Below are positions 1 to 7,885 of a DNA stretch of 27,335 nt, in pieces. The notes under the pieces are model-generated. The model ran no database searches, was not told the origin of the DNA, and saw only the letters and a list, made by a program, of their open reading frames with translations. Source of the stretch: Pseudomonadota bacterium (lineage in GTDB: Bacteria; Desulfobacterota; Desulfovibrionia; Desulfovibrionales; Desulfomicrobiaceae). The position numbers and the translations under genes were made by a program. Numbering within the stretch: position 1 is the first letter of the stretch; every line of letters begins with the position of its first letter. The stretch lies in assembly GCA_023393525.1 (NCBI GenBank), contig JAEWKZ010000012.1:1-27335 (forward strand), written 5' to 3'.

Positions 1-50
1 CCCCCCCCCCCCGACCCCCCCCCGCCCCCCGCGCCCCCGCCCCCACAGGA
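1..50. other. C-rich low-complexity window edge, probable sequencing or assembly artefact
   Basis: Of the first ~45 bases nearly all are C, interrupted only by single G or A bases. Read on the minus strand it would give a Gly-rich tail on an otherwise normal radical-SAM protein. This is typical of poly-G read tails at a contig end rather than of genomic sequence. The true end of the radical-SAM gene cannot be read here. Confidence 0.6.
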
Positions 51-1144
51 CCGGAAGGCGCGGACCATTGACGGGCCGTGACGCCGATGGATTTGAGCGC
101 CCCGGCCTCGGCGGGTTTGGGCGTGCAGTCGCAGGACGCGTTGCCCAGTCGCGCCAAGCTGCCGTCCTCACGGGTCAGAAACTTGCCCGAGAAGGAACAC
201 TGGGCGTGCTCGCAGCCCGGAGGCAAGAAGTCCGAGGCCTTGACCACGCCGCCGCTCTGCGCCTCAAGGCCGGTCATGAGCTCCGGCAGGGTGACGTGGT
301 CGGGGATGAAATCCTCGGGAAAGCGCCCGAAATAACTCATGGGCTGAAAATGCACTCCGCGCACATGGGGCTGGCGCTCCAGCCCAAACCGGACAATGTC
401 CCAAAGCTGATCGACATTGACGCCACGCGCCACGGTGGGCACGAGCACGATGCCGAGACCGGCCTCGGACGCATGCTCGATGGCTTTCTTTTTGACTTCG
501 AACAGATCCCGGCCGCGCATGGCGCGAAAGGCCTCGTCGCGTACGCCGTCGAACTGCAAAAAAACGGACGACAGCCCGGCCTTGGTCAATTTTCCGGCCA
601 GACCGGGATCATCGGCCAGGCGCAACCCGTTGGTGTTGAGCTGGACAAAACCGAAACCGGCCTCCTTGGCCAGACGCACGATATCCTCCAGATCATCGCG
701 CACCGTCGGCTCTCCGCCTGACAATTGCAGGTTGCAGCCGCCGGTGCGGACCATGGTCTGCTCGAACATGCGCTGAAGAACGTCCAGACCCGGATCCGGC
801 GCCGCCCCGCCGCTGTCCGCGAAACACACCGGGCAGCGCAGATTGCACCGTGCAGTGATCTCGACCAGGGCCGTGCAGGTCCGCTGGGCATGGCGCGAAC
901 ACAGTCCGCAGTCATACGGACAGCCATTGCCCTCTTCCTCGCGCACGCCGCCACCAAACGGAATTTTTGGACGCACCCAACTGGAAAAGGCCGGCTCCCC
1001 GCGCCAGACCACGGTCGAAAACTCGCCGTGCTCGGGACAGCGCTTGACCAGCCGCACGCACCCGCCATCCTCCACCAGCCGCCCCTCAACCCGCCCCAGA
1101 CACTCGGGGCACACGCTGCCGACCGTGCCGACCACCCTACTCAT
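1..1144 (-). CDS. Radical-SAM protein of the aldehyde oxidoreductase cluster (TrsS-like), truncated by window edge
   Basis: Reading the minus strand from the ATG at 1144 gives at least 380 codons without a stop to the window edge. Residues 1-50 hold a zinc-ribbon-like pair, CPECL at about 12-16 and CPEHG at 36-40. A further cysteine group (CPYDCGLC, 75-82) precedes the radical-SAM signature CNLRCPVC (C100, C104, C107), followed by a GGEPT motif. This layout resembles MoaA/heme-maturase-like radical-SAM proteins and the family annotated as radical SAM (seleno)protein TrsS beside Desulfovibrio aldehyde oxidoreductase genes; here the metal-ligand positions are Cys, with no in-frame TGA. The start overlaps the upstream gene by 8 nt (ATGAGTAG), so translation is probably coupled. 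The last ~15 codons read from the C-rich window start are almost all Gly/Ala/Arg and are probably not real protein. Substrate unknown; likely a maturation or cofactor-modifying role. Confidence 0.85.
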   Translation of the reverse strand, partial: MSRVVGTVGSVCPECLGRVEGRLVEDGGCVRLVKRCPEHGEFSTVVWRGEPAFSSWVRPKIPFGGGVREEEGNGCPYDCGLCSRHAQRTCTALVEITARCNLRCPVCFADSGGAAPDPGLDVLQRMFEQTMVRTGGCNLQLSGGEPTVRDDLEDIVRLAKEAGFGFVQLNTNGLRLADDPGLAGKLTKAGLSSVFLQFDGVRDEAFRAMRGRDLFEVKKKAIEHASEAGLGIVLVPTVARGVNVDQLWDIVRFGLERQPHVRGVHFQPMSYFGRFPEDFIPDHVTLPELMTGLEAQSGGVVKASDFLPPGCEHAQCSFSGKFLTREDGSLARLGNASCDCTPKPAEAGALKSIGVTARQWSAPSGPVGAGARGAGGGRGGG

Positions 1145-1580
1145 GCGCCGCGCTCGGATCGATGCCGTTCTCCACGAGGATGGTCAGGACCTTGCCGTAG
1201 CACTCGGAAACCAGCCCGCCGCAGACGGACGCATCGGGCCTGCCGTCGGGCACGATGGCCGAACAGCTGATGCCGCCGAAACGCGCCGTGGCATACTCCT
1301 CGAACCATTCAGACAGCTCCGAAAGCATGAGCGGCAGCCGGTCGTCGGCCTCTTCGGCCGCCGTACCCTTGCCGGCGTAAAAGGCGACGAGGCAGGCCGC
1401 GCCCGTCAGGGCCCCGCAGGCGCCCTGGGACGACGAGAACCCCACGCACAGCCCGGACATGGCCCGAACCAGCCCGGGGTTGTCCACGCCCTGCATCTCC
1501 AGGGCCATCTGCACGATGATCTGCGCGCAACAGAAGCCCTGCGTATGCAGGCGCAGGATATCGAGATCGTATTCGTTCAT
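1137..1580 (-). CDS. C_GCAxxG_C_C family protein (DVU_1555-like)
   Basis: 147 aa from an ATG at 1580 preceded by AGGGG, 6 nt upstream. The sequence carries the cysteine pattern of the C_GCAxxG_C_C family: FCCAQ near residue 17, a GxC...SSSQGACGALTGA block around 44-60, then single cysteines at about 105 and 119 and SECYGK near 125. The family is thought to be a redox or metal-binding helical protein; no reaction is established. It sits between the methyltransferase and the radical-SAM gene and overlaps the latter by 8 nt, an arrangement familiar from Desulfovibrio aldehyde oxidoreductase clusters. The reading frame extends upstream to 1721, but that extension runs through the inverted repeat, has no ribosome site and looks non-coding. 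Confidence 0.85.
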   Translation of the reverse strand: MNEYDLDILRLHTQGFCCAQIIVQMALEMQGVDNPGLVRAMSGLCVGFSSSQGACGALTGAACLVAFYAGKGTAAEEADDRLPLMLSELSEWFEEYATARFGGISCSAIVPDGRPDASVCGGLVSECYGKVLTILVENGIDPSAAHE

Positions 1581-1665
1581 TCCAACCCCTATCCACTTGA
1601 AATTTTGAAGATGTATCCTGTCCCGTGAAGTTTGGCCAGCTTTCGGTTCAGTCGCCATGCGCCAA

Positions 1666-1844
1666 GGCCGGGGCGGTGCGGGCTTTTCAGGCCGCGTCGG
1701 CTGTCTGACAGAGCCAGGCATCGTCTGGTTGGCCGTCGCCCTGCGCCCTGGTCAGCCCGGACACTCCCGGCACGCGACGGAGAACCATTACGAGGCCCGC
1801 GAAGGAGTTCCGGCGCGGCCTGAAAAGCCCGCACCGCCCCGGCC
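1666..1844. repeat. Perfect 31-bp inverted repeat bounding a 179-bp segment in a 310-bp gene-free stretch
   Basis: Arms 1666-1696 and 1814-1844 are exact reverse complements over 31 bases, separated by 117 bp; the match stops abruptly at both sides. The arm contains GCGGGCTTTTCAGGCC. The enclosing gap (1581-1890) between methyltransferase and C_GCAxxG_C_C genes has no convincing ORF. Possible readings are a small non-autonomous element (MITE), a long RNA hairpin controlling read-through between the two gene blocks, or an invertible segment. No target-site duplication is evident. Confidence 0.8.
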
Positions 1845-1890
1845 GCCCCCGCGCCACCCAGGCCTCTCTTCCCGCCTTCACTCCGTCGAG

Positions 1891-2577
1891 TCATTGCAGT
1901 GGAACATGCGCCAGCAGCAAAAACAACCCCGGCTTCGACTCCCGCGACGCCGCGCAGGCCATCTCCGCCAAGCCGGCGTCTCCGGTCACGGCCTGCCAGA
2001 ATCCGAACAGCGAACCGTGGCGGAACACGAAATCCGCCGCGGTCTTCTTCAGCATGGCCGAGTGGTCCTCGACCACGTCGATCCCGAAACCGGCCCCGTC
2101 CACCTGCTCCAGCACGGTCCGCAGGTCCGTGGCCTGGGTGAAGCAGCAGCGCACGGGCCACTCCCCGGCCCTGTAGCCCCGCGCATAGATGTCCGCCAGG
2201 GCGAGCACCCCGCCGGGCCGCAGGGCCCGGAAGAACTCCGCCAGCACCCGCTCCTTGTCCGTCAGGTTCCAGGTGCATTCGCACACGATCAAGTCCAGGC
2301 TCCCGTCAGCCATGGGCAGATGCGCCAGGTCGGACCGCGCCACCGCGCGTCCGTCCCCGGCGGCCTCCCGCAGGAAAACGGCATTCAGGTCCAGGCCGAA
2401 GGCCCGCGCCCCGCTCTCAAGCAGCAGCCCGAGGGTCGCCCCGCAGCCGCAACCGGCATCGAGGGCCCTGCTCCCGGGAGCCGGGCGCACCAGCTGCAGC
2501 ATATGCCGCGTCAAGGCCTCCCCGCCGGGACGCAGGGTCCGGCCCAGGGATGTCCTGACCGGTTCGGACGCGTACAG
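1891..2577 (-). CDS. Class I SAM-dependent methyltransferase (DVU_1556-like)
   Basis: About 228 aa. The SAM-binding motif I is ALDAGCGCGATLGLL near residues 39-53, followed by the acidic GLDLN strand end (about 61-65), a motif-II-like DLIVCECTWNL segment and the LRPGGVLALAD post-motif, all typical of class I methyltransferases of the UbiE/ArsM fold. Substrate not predictable. The start is uncertain: homology-like sequence (ELYASEPVR...) begins right at the stop of the preceding gene, and the only in-frame initiator there is CTG at 2577, with GAGGA 8 nt upstream; a TTG at 2514 is the next option. A GTG lies at the junction but is out of frame. Cysteine-rich for a methyltransferase (several Cys around the motif I region), in keeping with metal or cluster chemistry. 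Confidence 0.8.
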   Translation of the reverse strand: MYASEPVRTSLGRTLRPGGEALTRHMLQLVRPAPGSRALDAGCGCGATLGLLLESGARAFGLDLNAVFLREAAGDGRAVARSDLAHLPMADGSLDLIVCECTWNLTDKERVLAEFFRALRPGGVLALADIYARGYRAGEWPVRCCFTQATDLRTVLEQVDGAGFGIDVVEDHSAMLKKTAADFVFRHGSLFGFWQAVTGDAGLAEMACAASRESKPGLFLLLAHVPLQ

Positions 2578-2578
2578 T

Positions 2579-2788
2579 TCACTTGTCCTCAAGCAGCTGC
2601 TCCACTTCAAATATCCGTCCCAGGGCCAGCTCCTCGTAAACGAACACGGCTCCGCACTTCGGACAGACCGGCAGCTCCACGTGGAAGGTGTTGCCCAGAT
2701 AATCGAGTTCCACCTTGCCCTGTTCAAGGGGCACGCCGCAGGGTTCGCAGACCCAGTTCATGTCTTGGGGCAGAAATGTCAGGCTCAT
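2579..2788 (-). CDS. Small CxxC redox protein (DVU_1557-like)
   Basis: 69 aa. Two CxxC pairs, CEPCG at residues 14-18 and CPKCG at about 42-46, form a zinc-ribbon or rubredoxin-like site; the rest is acidic. The ATG overlaps the stop of the upstream oxidoreductase in an ATGA junction, so the two are translationally coupled, and its own stop abuts the methyltransferase start. Probably a small electron carrier or metal-binding adaptor for the cluster; function unproven. Longer upstream starts in the same frame run antisense-free through the neighbour and are not supported. Confidence 0.8.
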   Translation of the reverse strand: MSLTFLPQDMNWVCEPCGVPLEQGKVELDYLGNTFHVELPVCPKCGAVFVYEELALGRIFEVEQLLEDK

Positions 2789-5055
2789 GACCGGCCTCCC
2801 TTGATGCGCATGCGATGACTCCAGGCCCTGAGCACGACAAATCCCTCGTCGCCTTCCCGGTATTCCGCCCAGAACGTGACCTCTCCGAGTTCGGCCGAGG
2901 CGATCTTGCGGCCGTCCGCGCCGTGCGTGAAACAACCTCCCTGCTGCGTGGCTCGATGAATGATCTGGCGCAGGTCGTCTTCCAGTATGCGGCGCTCTTC
3001 CAGCAGGGCGGCCACTGGTTCGGATATGGCCAGGCGCACGTCTTCCCAGGGTTGCCGGGGCAGATGGCCGCGACCGTGGCGCTCCAGAAGCGCGGCCTTG
3101 AGCATGCGCCGATTGACCCTGCGAACGGAGATGCCTGCCGGAGGCTCCGTGGCCGGATGGGCCAGATCCGGGAACAGAAGATCCAGGATGTGCAGCACGG
3201 GCTTGCCGGTCTTGGCCAGCTGGTCACGGCACATGGCGCAGTAGGTCAGAAAATCCGCGTCGGACTGGGCCACGCGGGCCGCCGCCACCTTGCGGGCCAG
3301 GGCCGGATTCGCGTTGTCCATGAGTCCGCCGAACCCGCAGCATTCGGTCAGCTCGCCGGACATGGGCAAATCGGCCAGGGGCTGGCCCATGTTTTCGAGC
3401 AGGGCGCGCACATCCTTTCTGGTCCCTTCGTCATGCCGCGACGTGCACGGGTCCGACAGGGCCAGAGGCGGATGAGCGGCGGACGCTGCCACGGACTGAG
3501 CGGCCAGCACGCTCCAGACTGAAACCGCGTTCAGTTGCGGCAGGTGCTCGCGAAACATCTTCAGACAGGTCGAACAGGCCGTGGTTACCTTGGGTCTGCC
3601 CATGTCGGCCCAGACCGATTCCAGTTTCCGGACAAGCTGCGCGAACTCTTCCGCCCGTCCGGACCAATGGGCCGGAGCCGCGCAGCAATCGAGCCAGATT
3701 CCGGTCAGCGGTTCGTGTTCGAGCAGGCGGTCATACAACCGAAGAGTCTGCGCGGGCCGGATTCCGGCCAGCTGGCAGCCGGGAAAGAACAGAATCGCGC
3801 TGCTCTCCGCGCCCGGTGCGTGCGCGGCCAGCGCGGCCTGTCCGCTTTGCGCCGAGCGCATCTCCTCCAGCGCGAAATGATGGGCAGACGGCGGCATGCG
3901 GCCTTCGTCCACCATCTGCCGCCGCGCGTCCAAACACATCTCGGCCATGGAGAAATCATTGGGGCACAAGGTCTCGCACTGCCCGCACAGGGAGCATGAA
4001 TTGATGAACGTGTTGGCCTGACGCGCGCCCTGCACGATGGCCGAGTTGTTGAATACGCGGCGGGCATAGGATTTGGGATAGCCGCCGTATTCCTTCAGGT
4101 AGACGCAGTGGCGCACGCATTCCAGGCATTGGCAGTCGAGGCAGCGAGCCGCCTCGCGCACGCCTTCCGCACGGGTGAACATGACTCCGTCAGCCGGAAC
4201 CAGCCTGGAAACGGGCGTCACTCCCCGGGTCTGGGTGAACAGGGCGGTCCGGCCGTTGCGCAGCATCACCCGGCTTGAAGTCAGGGACGCGTTTTGCAGA
4301 AAGCGGTCCATGGATACGGCGGCCTCACGGCCATGGGACACGGCGCCGATGAAACGGTGCTCGCGTTCTTCCATGCCGCCCGTGAACCAGCCGGCTCGCT
4401 CCAGCGCGAAGGTTTCAGGATCGGGGGTGCCCAGGCTCGCCAGAAGAGTCGGCGCAAGGGCGTCATCCTGACCCACGTAAACGGCGTCCGCGGGATGGGC
4501 TTTTATCAGGGCTTCATCCAGAATCGGCACCGGGACGAAGGTCACGCGCAACGCGTTCAGCCGGCTCAGTTCTTCGTCCAGGATCGCGCTCGGCAGGACC
4601 GACTCGGGCAGCTCGCGCAGCCATGCTCCAGGGGCGTCGCCCAGATGGCGCACCGTGACCGGATACCCCTTTCTGGCCAGCTCGAACGCCACCGCCAGAC
4701 TGCTCGGCCCGGAGCCGAACACCGCAACGTTCCTGGGGCGCGCGGGCAGGCGCATTGTTTTTCCCCTGGTCTGTCCCTGTTCGATGCAAAGGCGTTCGAG
4801 ACACCCAATGCCAATGGCGCCACCCAGCTCCTTGCGAACGCAGAAAGCCTCGCACGGAGCCTCGCACAGCCGGGCCGTGATCGCGGCCAGCGGCATGCTC
4901 TTTTCAAGCACGCCTCGCGCAGCGTCCACATCGTCTCGGGCCATGGCCTGGACAAACGCCCTGGCGTCAACGCCAAGCGGGCATCCCGCCCGACAGGCCG
5001 GGGGTTCCTCCTGGATGCACTTGGCTTCCCATTCCCGCAATTCCTTCTGATCCAT
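2785..5055 (-). CDS. Multi-[4Fe-4S] pyridine-nucleotide-disulfide oxidoreductase / dicluster-binding protein (DVU_1558-like)
   Basis: 756 aa, starting at the ATG with AAGGAG just upstream. Layout: residues 13-90 carry cysteines C13, C21, C25, C64, C68, C72 in the pattern of the N-terminal Fe-S domain of GltD/dihydropyrimidine dehydrogenase; a Rossmann GSGPSS at 114-119 follows; residues 305-364 hold a ferredoxin-like dicluster (CLDCQCLEC...C and CSLCGQCETLC); from about 425 two CCG-type modules of the HdrB/HdrD/GlpC kind (PGC...CC...C and CCGFGG...CAMC, near 426-500 and 540-609) occur. The chain therefore joins a flavin/NAD(P)-type head to an electron wire and a heterodisulfide-reductase-like end. 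Likely role: carry electrons between the aldehyde oxidoreductase and a soluble carrier. It is separated from the enzyme gene by a terminator hairpin and coupled to the small redox gene by ATGA. Confidence 0.85.
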   Translation of the reverse strand: MDQKELREWEAKCIQEEPPACRAGCPLGVDARAFVQAMARDDVDAARGVLEKSMPLAAITARLCEAPCEAFCVRKELGGAIGIGCLERLCIEQGQTRGKTMRLPARPRNVAVFGSGPSSLAVAFELARKGYPVTVRHLGDAPGAWLRELPESVLPSAILDEELSRLNALRVTFVPVPILDEALIKAHPADAVYVGQDDALAPTLLASLGTPDPETFALERAGWFTGGMEEREHRFIGAVSHGREAAVSMDRFLQNASLTSSRVMLRNGRTALFTQTRGVTPVSRLVPADGVMFTRAEGVREAARCLDCQCLECVRHCVYLKEYGGYPKSYARRVFNNSAIVQGARQANTFINSCSLCGQCETLCPNDFSMAEMCLDARRQMVDEGRMPPSAHHFALEEMRSAQSGQAALAAHAPGAESSAILFFPGCQLAGIRPAQTLRLYDRLLEHEPLTGIWLDCCAAPAHWSGRAEEFAQLVRKLESVWADMGRPKVTTACSTCLKMFREHLPQLNAVSVWSVLAAQSVAASAAHPPLALSDPCTSRHDEGTRKDVRALLENMGQPLADLPMSGELTECCGFGGLMDNANPALARKVAAARVAQSDADFLTYCAMCRDQLAKTGKPVLHILDLLFPDLAHPATEPPAGISVRRVNRRMLKAALLERHGRGHLPRQPWEDVRLAISEPVAALLEERRILEDDLRQIIHRATQQGGCFTHGADGRKIASAELGEVTFWAEYREGDEGFVVLRAWSHRMRIKGGRS

Positions 5056-5070
5056 GCCCTCTCCTTGAAA

Positions 5071-5106
5071 TAAAAAAGCCCTCCGGACGCCAAAGCGCCC
5101 GGAGGG
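5071..5106 (-). terminator. Rho-independent terminator/attenuator between aldehyde oxidoreductase and its accessory genes
   Basis: On the minus strand a 12-bp GC-rich stem (one G-U pair; arms 5095-5106 and 5079-5090) with a 4-nt loop is followed by CTTTTTTA, and the AAGGAG ribosome site of the next gene begins a few bases later. It ends much transcription 12 nt after the oxidoreductase stop and lowers expression of the accessory genes unless read through. Confidence 0.85.
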
Positions 5107-5117
5107 AGGTTCGGTCA

Positions 5118-7835
5118 TTATTTCTTCATCGCGGCCAGGATTTTCTCCGGTAATGCGGGAATCTCGCGGATGCGGGCGCCGCAGGCATTGTACACGGCGT
5201 TCAGGACCGCCGCGTGGGGAGCGGTCAACGGCATCTCGCCGACGCCGGAAGCGCCGTGCGGGCCGTCGGGACGGGGAGTTTCAACGTAGATGATCTCCAT
5301 GTCGTCCGGAATGTCCTTGATATAGGGAATGCCCGCGCCTCTGATGGTGGCGTGCTTCTTCAGGTCCTCGTAGTCCTCGGTCAGGGCCAGGCCTATGCCC
5401 TGGGCCACGCCGCCGTAGATCTGGCCGTCGACCACCGAGTAGTTGTTGACCTTGCCGATGTCGCCCACGATGGTCATCTTTTCGACGGTGGCCTTGCCGG
5501 TGCCGACCTCGACAGCGACCTCGGACAGGAACAGGCCGTACATGTAGCAGCAGAAGGGGCTGCCCTGGCCGTTGGCGTCGCAGTCCTTGGCCGGAGCGGT
5601 CCACTTGCCGTTGTAGCGCAGGGGCAGCTTCTCGGCGACCATCTCGTCGTAGGTGCGGAATCCGCCGCCAGGCTTCTTCATGGCCTTGATCAGCTGTTCG
5701 CAGGCGTTGACGATGGCCTGTCCGGCCACGACCTGGGAACGGCTGCCGCCGGCGGGACCGGAGTTCGGGGCCACGCGGGTGTCGTTCATGACCAGACGGA
5801 TCTTGTCGGGGGTGATGCCCAGGGGACGCAGGGCCTCGTGGGCCGTGCCCAGGGTGCCCATGTCCGCGCCCTGGCCGTGGTCTTCCCAGCAGTCGTAGAT
5901 GGTCACGGTGCCGTCGGGCATCAGCTCGGCGTCGGCCGCCGCGCTGTCCGCGCCGTCGAGGCCCGCGCCGTACACGCCCAGGGCGATGCCCACGCCGCGC
6001 TTGATTTCAGCGGTGGAGGCCGCGGCAGTGCGCTTCTTGGCTTCCTCGTACCTGGGCCGCATCAGGTCGAACATCTCGGGCAGGCTGTAGACTTCCGGAT
6101 CCTGGCCCGTGGGCGTTGTGGAGCCCTTGCGGTAAAGGTTCTTGTAGCGCAGCTCGAAGGGGTCCATGCCCAGCTTTTCGGCCAGTTCGTCCATCAGGGT
6201 CTCGGACGGGAACTCGGATTCCGGCGCGCCGTAGCCACGGAAGGCCGCGCCCCAGCAGTGGTTGGTGCAGACCGTGCGGCCCTCGCCGCGAATGCTCGGA
6301 ATGTCGTAACCGGCGCCGATGTACTGGGCGCCGCGCAGGGTCAACAGGTCGCCGAATTCCGAGTACGGGCCGTGGTCCACGGTCCAGTCGGTTTCCATGC
6401 CCAGGAGCTTGCCGTCCTTGGTGGCGGCCAGGCGCACGTCGGTCCAGAACGGGGAACGCTTGCCGGTGTATGCCTGCTGCTGGCGGTAGTCGTAGACCAG
6501 GTTCACGGGACGACCCGTGGCCAGGGCGGCGGCGCCGACCAGGGCTTCCATGGTCGGGCTGAACTTGTAGCCGAAGGTGCCTCCGGCGGGATTCTGCACC
6601 AGGGCGATGTTGTCGGGCTCCACGCCAAGACCGGGCGCGATCATGTACAGATGCAGATGCAGGCCGATGGACTTGGAATGGATGATGAGCTTTCCTTCGT
6701 CATCGATGTAGGCGAAGCCGCAGTCCGGCTCGATGGGCAAATGCGGCTGGCGGGAGGTGTAGTAGCTGCCTTCCACGACCACATCGGCCTTGTCGAAGAT
6801 GGGCTTCGTTTCACCGCCCTTGGCGATCTTCTGGATGTAATAGACGTTGGGCGTGCCGGGGTGGATCTCGATGGCGTCCTCGGCCATGGCCGCCGGGGCG
6901 CTCATGTATTCGGGCAGCTGTTCCAGCTTGACCACGACCTTTTTGGCAGCGGCCTTGGCCTGCTCCTCGGTGTCGGCGCAGACGATGGCTATGGCGTCAC
7001 CGTACTGGAAGATCTTCTCGTCGCACAGGATGGGCCGGTCCCAGCCGTCGCCGAGGTTGGAGGGGAAGGTGATGAGACCGGTGATGCGGTTCTTGCCCTT
7101 CACGTCCTTGTGGGTCACGACCTTGAACACGCCGGGCATCTTCTCGGCTTCGGCGGTGTCGATGGACAGTATCTTGGCGTGGGAGACTTCGGCCTGCACC
7201 AGGGCGCACTGCAGGGTGCCCGCAGGCAGCTTCAGGCCCAGGTCCGCGCCGAAATCCAGGGTGCCGGTGACCTTGGCCAGGGCCGAGGGACGGGGATGAC
7301 GGGTACCCCAGACGGCACCGTCCTTGGGAAGCTTGTATTCAAGGTCGGCCGCGCTTTTCTCGCCGCGCAGAACCTTGGCCGCGTCCATGACGGCATCCAC
7401 CAGGGGCTTGTAACCGGTGCAGCGGCAGGCGTTGCGATGCTTCTGGAACCAGTCGCGAACTTCTTCGCGGGTGGGCCTGGGATTCACGTCCAGCAGCCCC
7501 TTGGCGGAAACGATGAAGCCGGGGGAGCAGAATCCGCACTGGGCCGCGCCGTGGAGCATCCAGGACAGCTGCAACGGGTGCGGGCTGGCCGGGGTGCCGA
7601 TCCCTTCGATGGTGGTGATGCAAGCGCCGTCATCGACGCGTTTCATCTTGGTCGCGCAGGCCCGCACGACCTTGCCGTCCATGATGACGGAGCAGGCGCC
7701 GCACTGGCCTTCGCCGCAACCGACCTTGGTGCCGGTCAGGCCAAGGCTTTTGCGCAGCACGTTGACCAGGGTTTCCTCAGCGTCGACCACCAGGTTTCTG
7801 GCGATGCCATTGACCACAATTTGCTTTTTGATCAT
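5118..7835 (-). CDS. mop: Molybdenum aldehyde oxidoreductase (xanthine oxidase family)
   Basis: 905 aa, very close in length to D. gigas Mop (907). The [2Fe-2S] plant-type cluster ligands are C40, C45, C48 and C60; the second cluster uses C100, C103, C137 and C139. These are the positions known from the D. gigas structure. The rest is the molybdopterin-cytosine-dinucleotide domain, ending with GVGE whose Glu867 corresponds to the catalytic glutamate 869 of D. gigas. No FAD domain lies between the Fe-S and Mo parts, as expected for this family; it oxidises aldehydes to acids with water as oxygen source and passes electrons to a ferredoxin or flavodoxin-like partner. The start ATG has GGAGG 7 nt upstream. 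It follows the MoeA-like gene after 50 nt with no terminator, so the two are likely co-transcribed. No signal peptide: cytoplasmic. Confidence 0.95.
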   Translation of the reverse strand: MIKKQIVVNGIARNLVVDAEETLVNVLRKSLGLTGTKVGCGEGQCGACSVIMDGKVVRACATKMKRVDDGACITTIEGIGTPASPHPLQLSWMLHGAAQCGFCSPGFIVSAKGLLDVNPRPTREEVRDWFQKHRNACRCTGYKPLVDAVMDAAKVLRGEKSAADLEYKLPKDGAVWGTRHPRPSALAKVTGTLDFGADLGLKLPAGTLQCALVQAEVSHAKILSIDTAEAEKMPGVFKVVTHKDVKGKNRITGLITFPSNLGDGWDRPILCDEKIFQYGDAIAIVCADTEEQAKAAAKKVVVKLEQLPEYMSAPAAMAEDAIEIHPGTPNVYYIQKIAKGGETKPIFDKADVVVEGSYYTSRQPHLPIEPDCGFAYIDDEGKLIIHSKSIGLHLHLYMIAPGLGVEPDNIALVQNPAGGTFGYKFSPTMEALVGAAALATGRPVNLVYDYRQQQAYTGKRSPFWTDVRLAATKDGKLLGMETDWTVDHGPYSEFGDLLTLRGAQYIGAGYDIPSIRGEGRTVCTNHCWGAAFRGYGAPESEFPSETLMDELAEKLGMDPFELRYKNLYRKGSTTPTGQDPEVYSLPEMFDLMRPRYEEAKKRTAAASTAEIKRGVGIALGVYGAGLDGADSAAADAELMPDGTVTIYDCWEDHGQGADMGTLGTAHEALRPLGITPDKIRLVMNDTRVAPNSGPAGGSRSQVVAGQAIVNACEQLIKAMKKPGGGFRTYDEMVAEKLPLRYNGKWTAPAKDCDANGQGSPFCCYMYGLFLSEVAVEVGTGKATVEKMTIVGDIGKVNNYSVVDGQIYGGVAQGIGLALTEDYEDLKKHATIRGAGIPYIKDIPDDMEIIYVETPRPDGPHGASGVGEMPLTAPHAAVLNAVYNACGARIREIPALPEKILAAMKK

Positions 7836-7885
7836 TCCGATTCCTCCGATAGCACTATGTTTTTTGAACAGATTTTGCGCCGGAT

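Noticed and set aside
1..1144. Selenocysteine in the TrsS-like radical-SAM protein
   Set aside because: No in-frame TGA within the visible part; positions that may hold Sec in relatives are Cys here.
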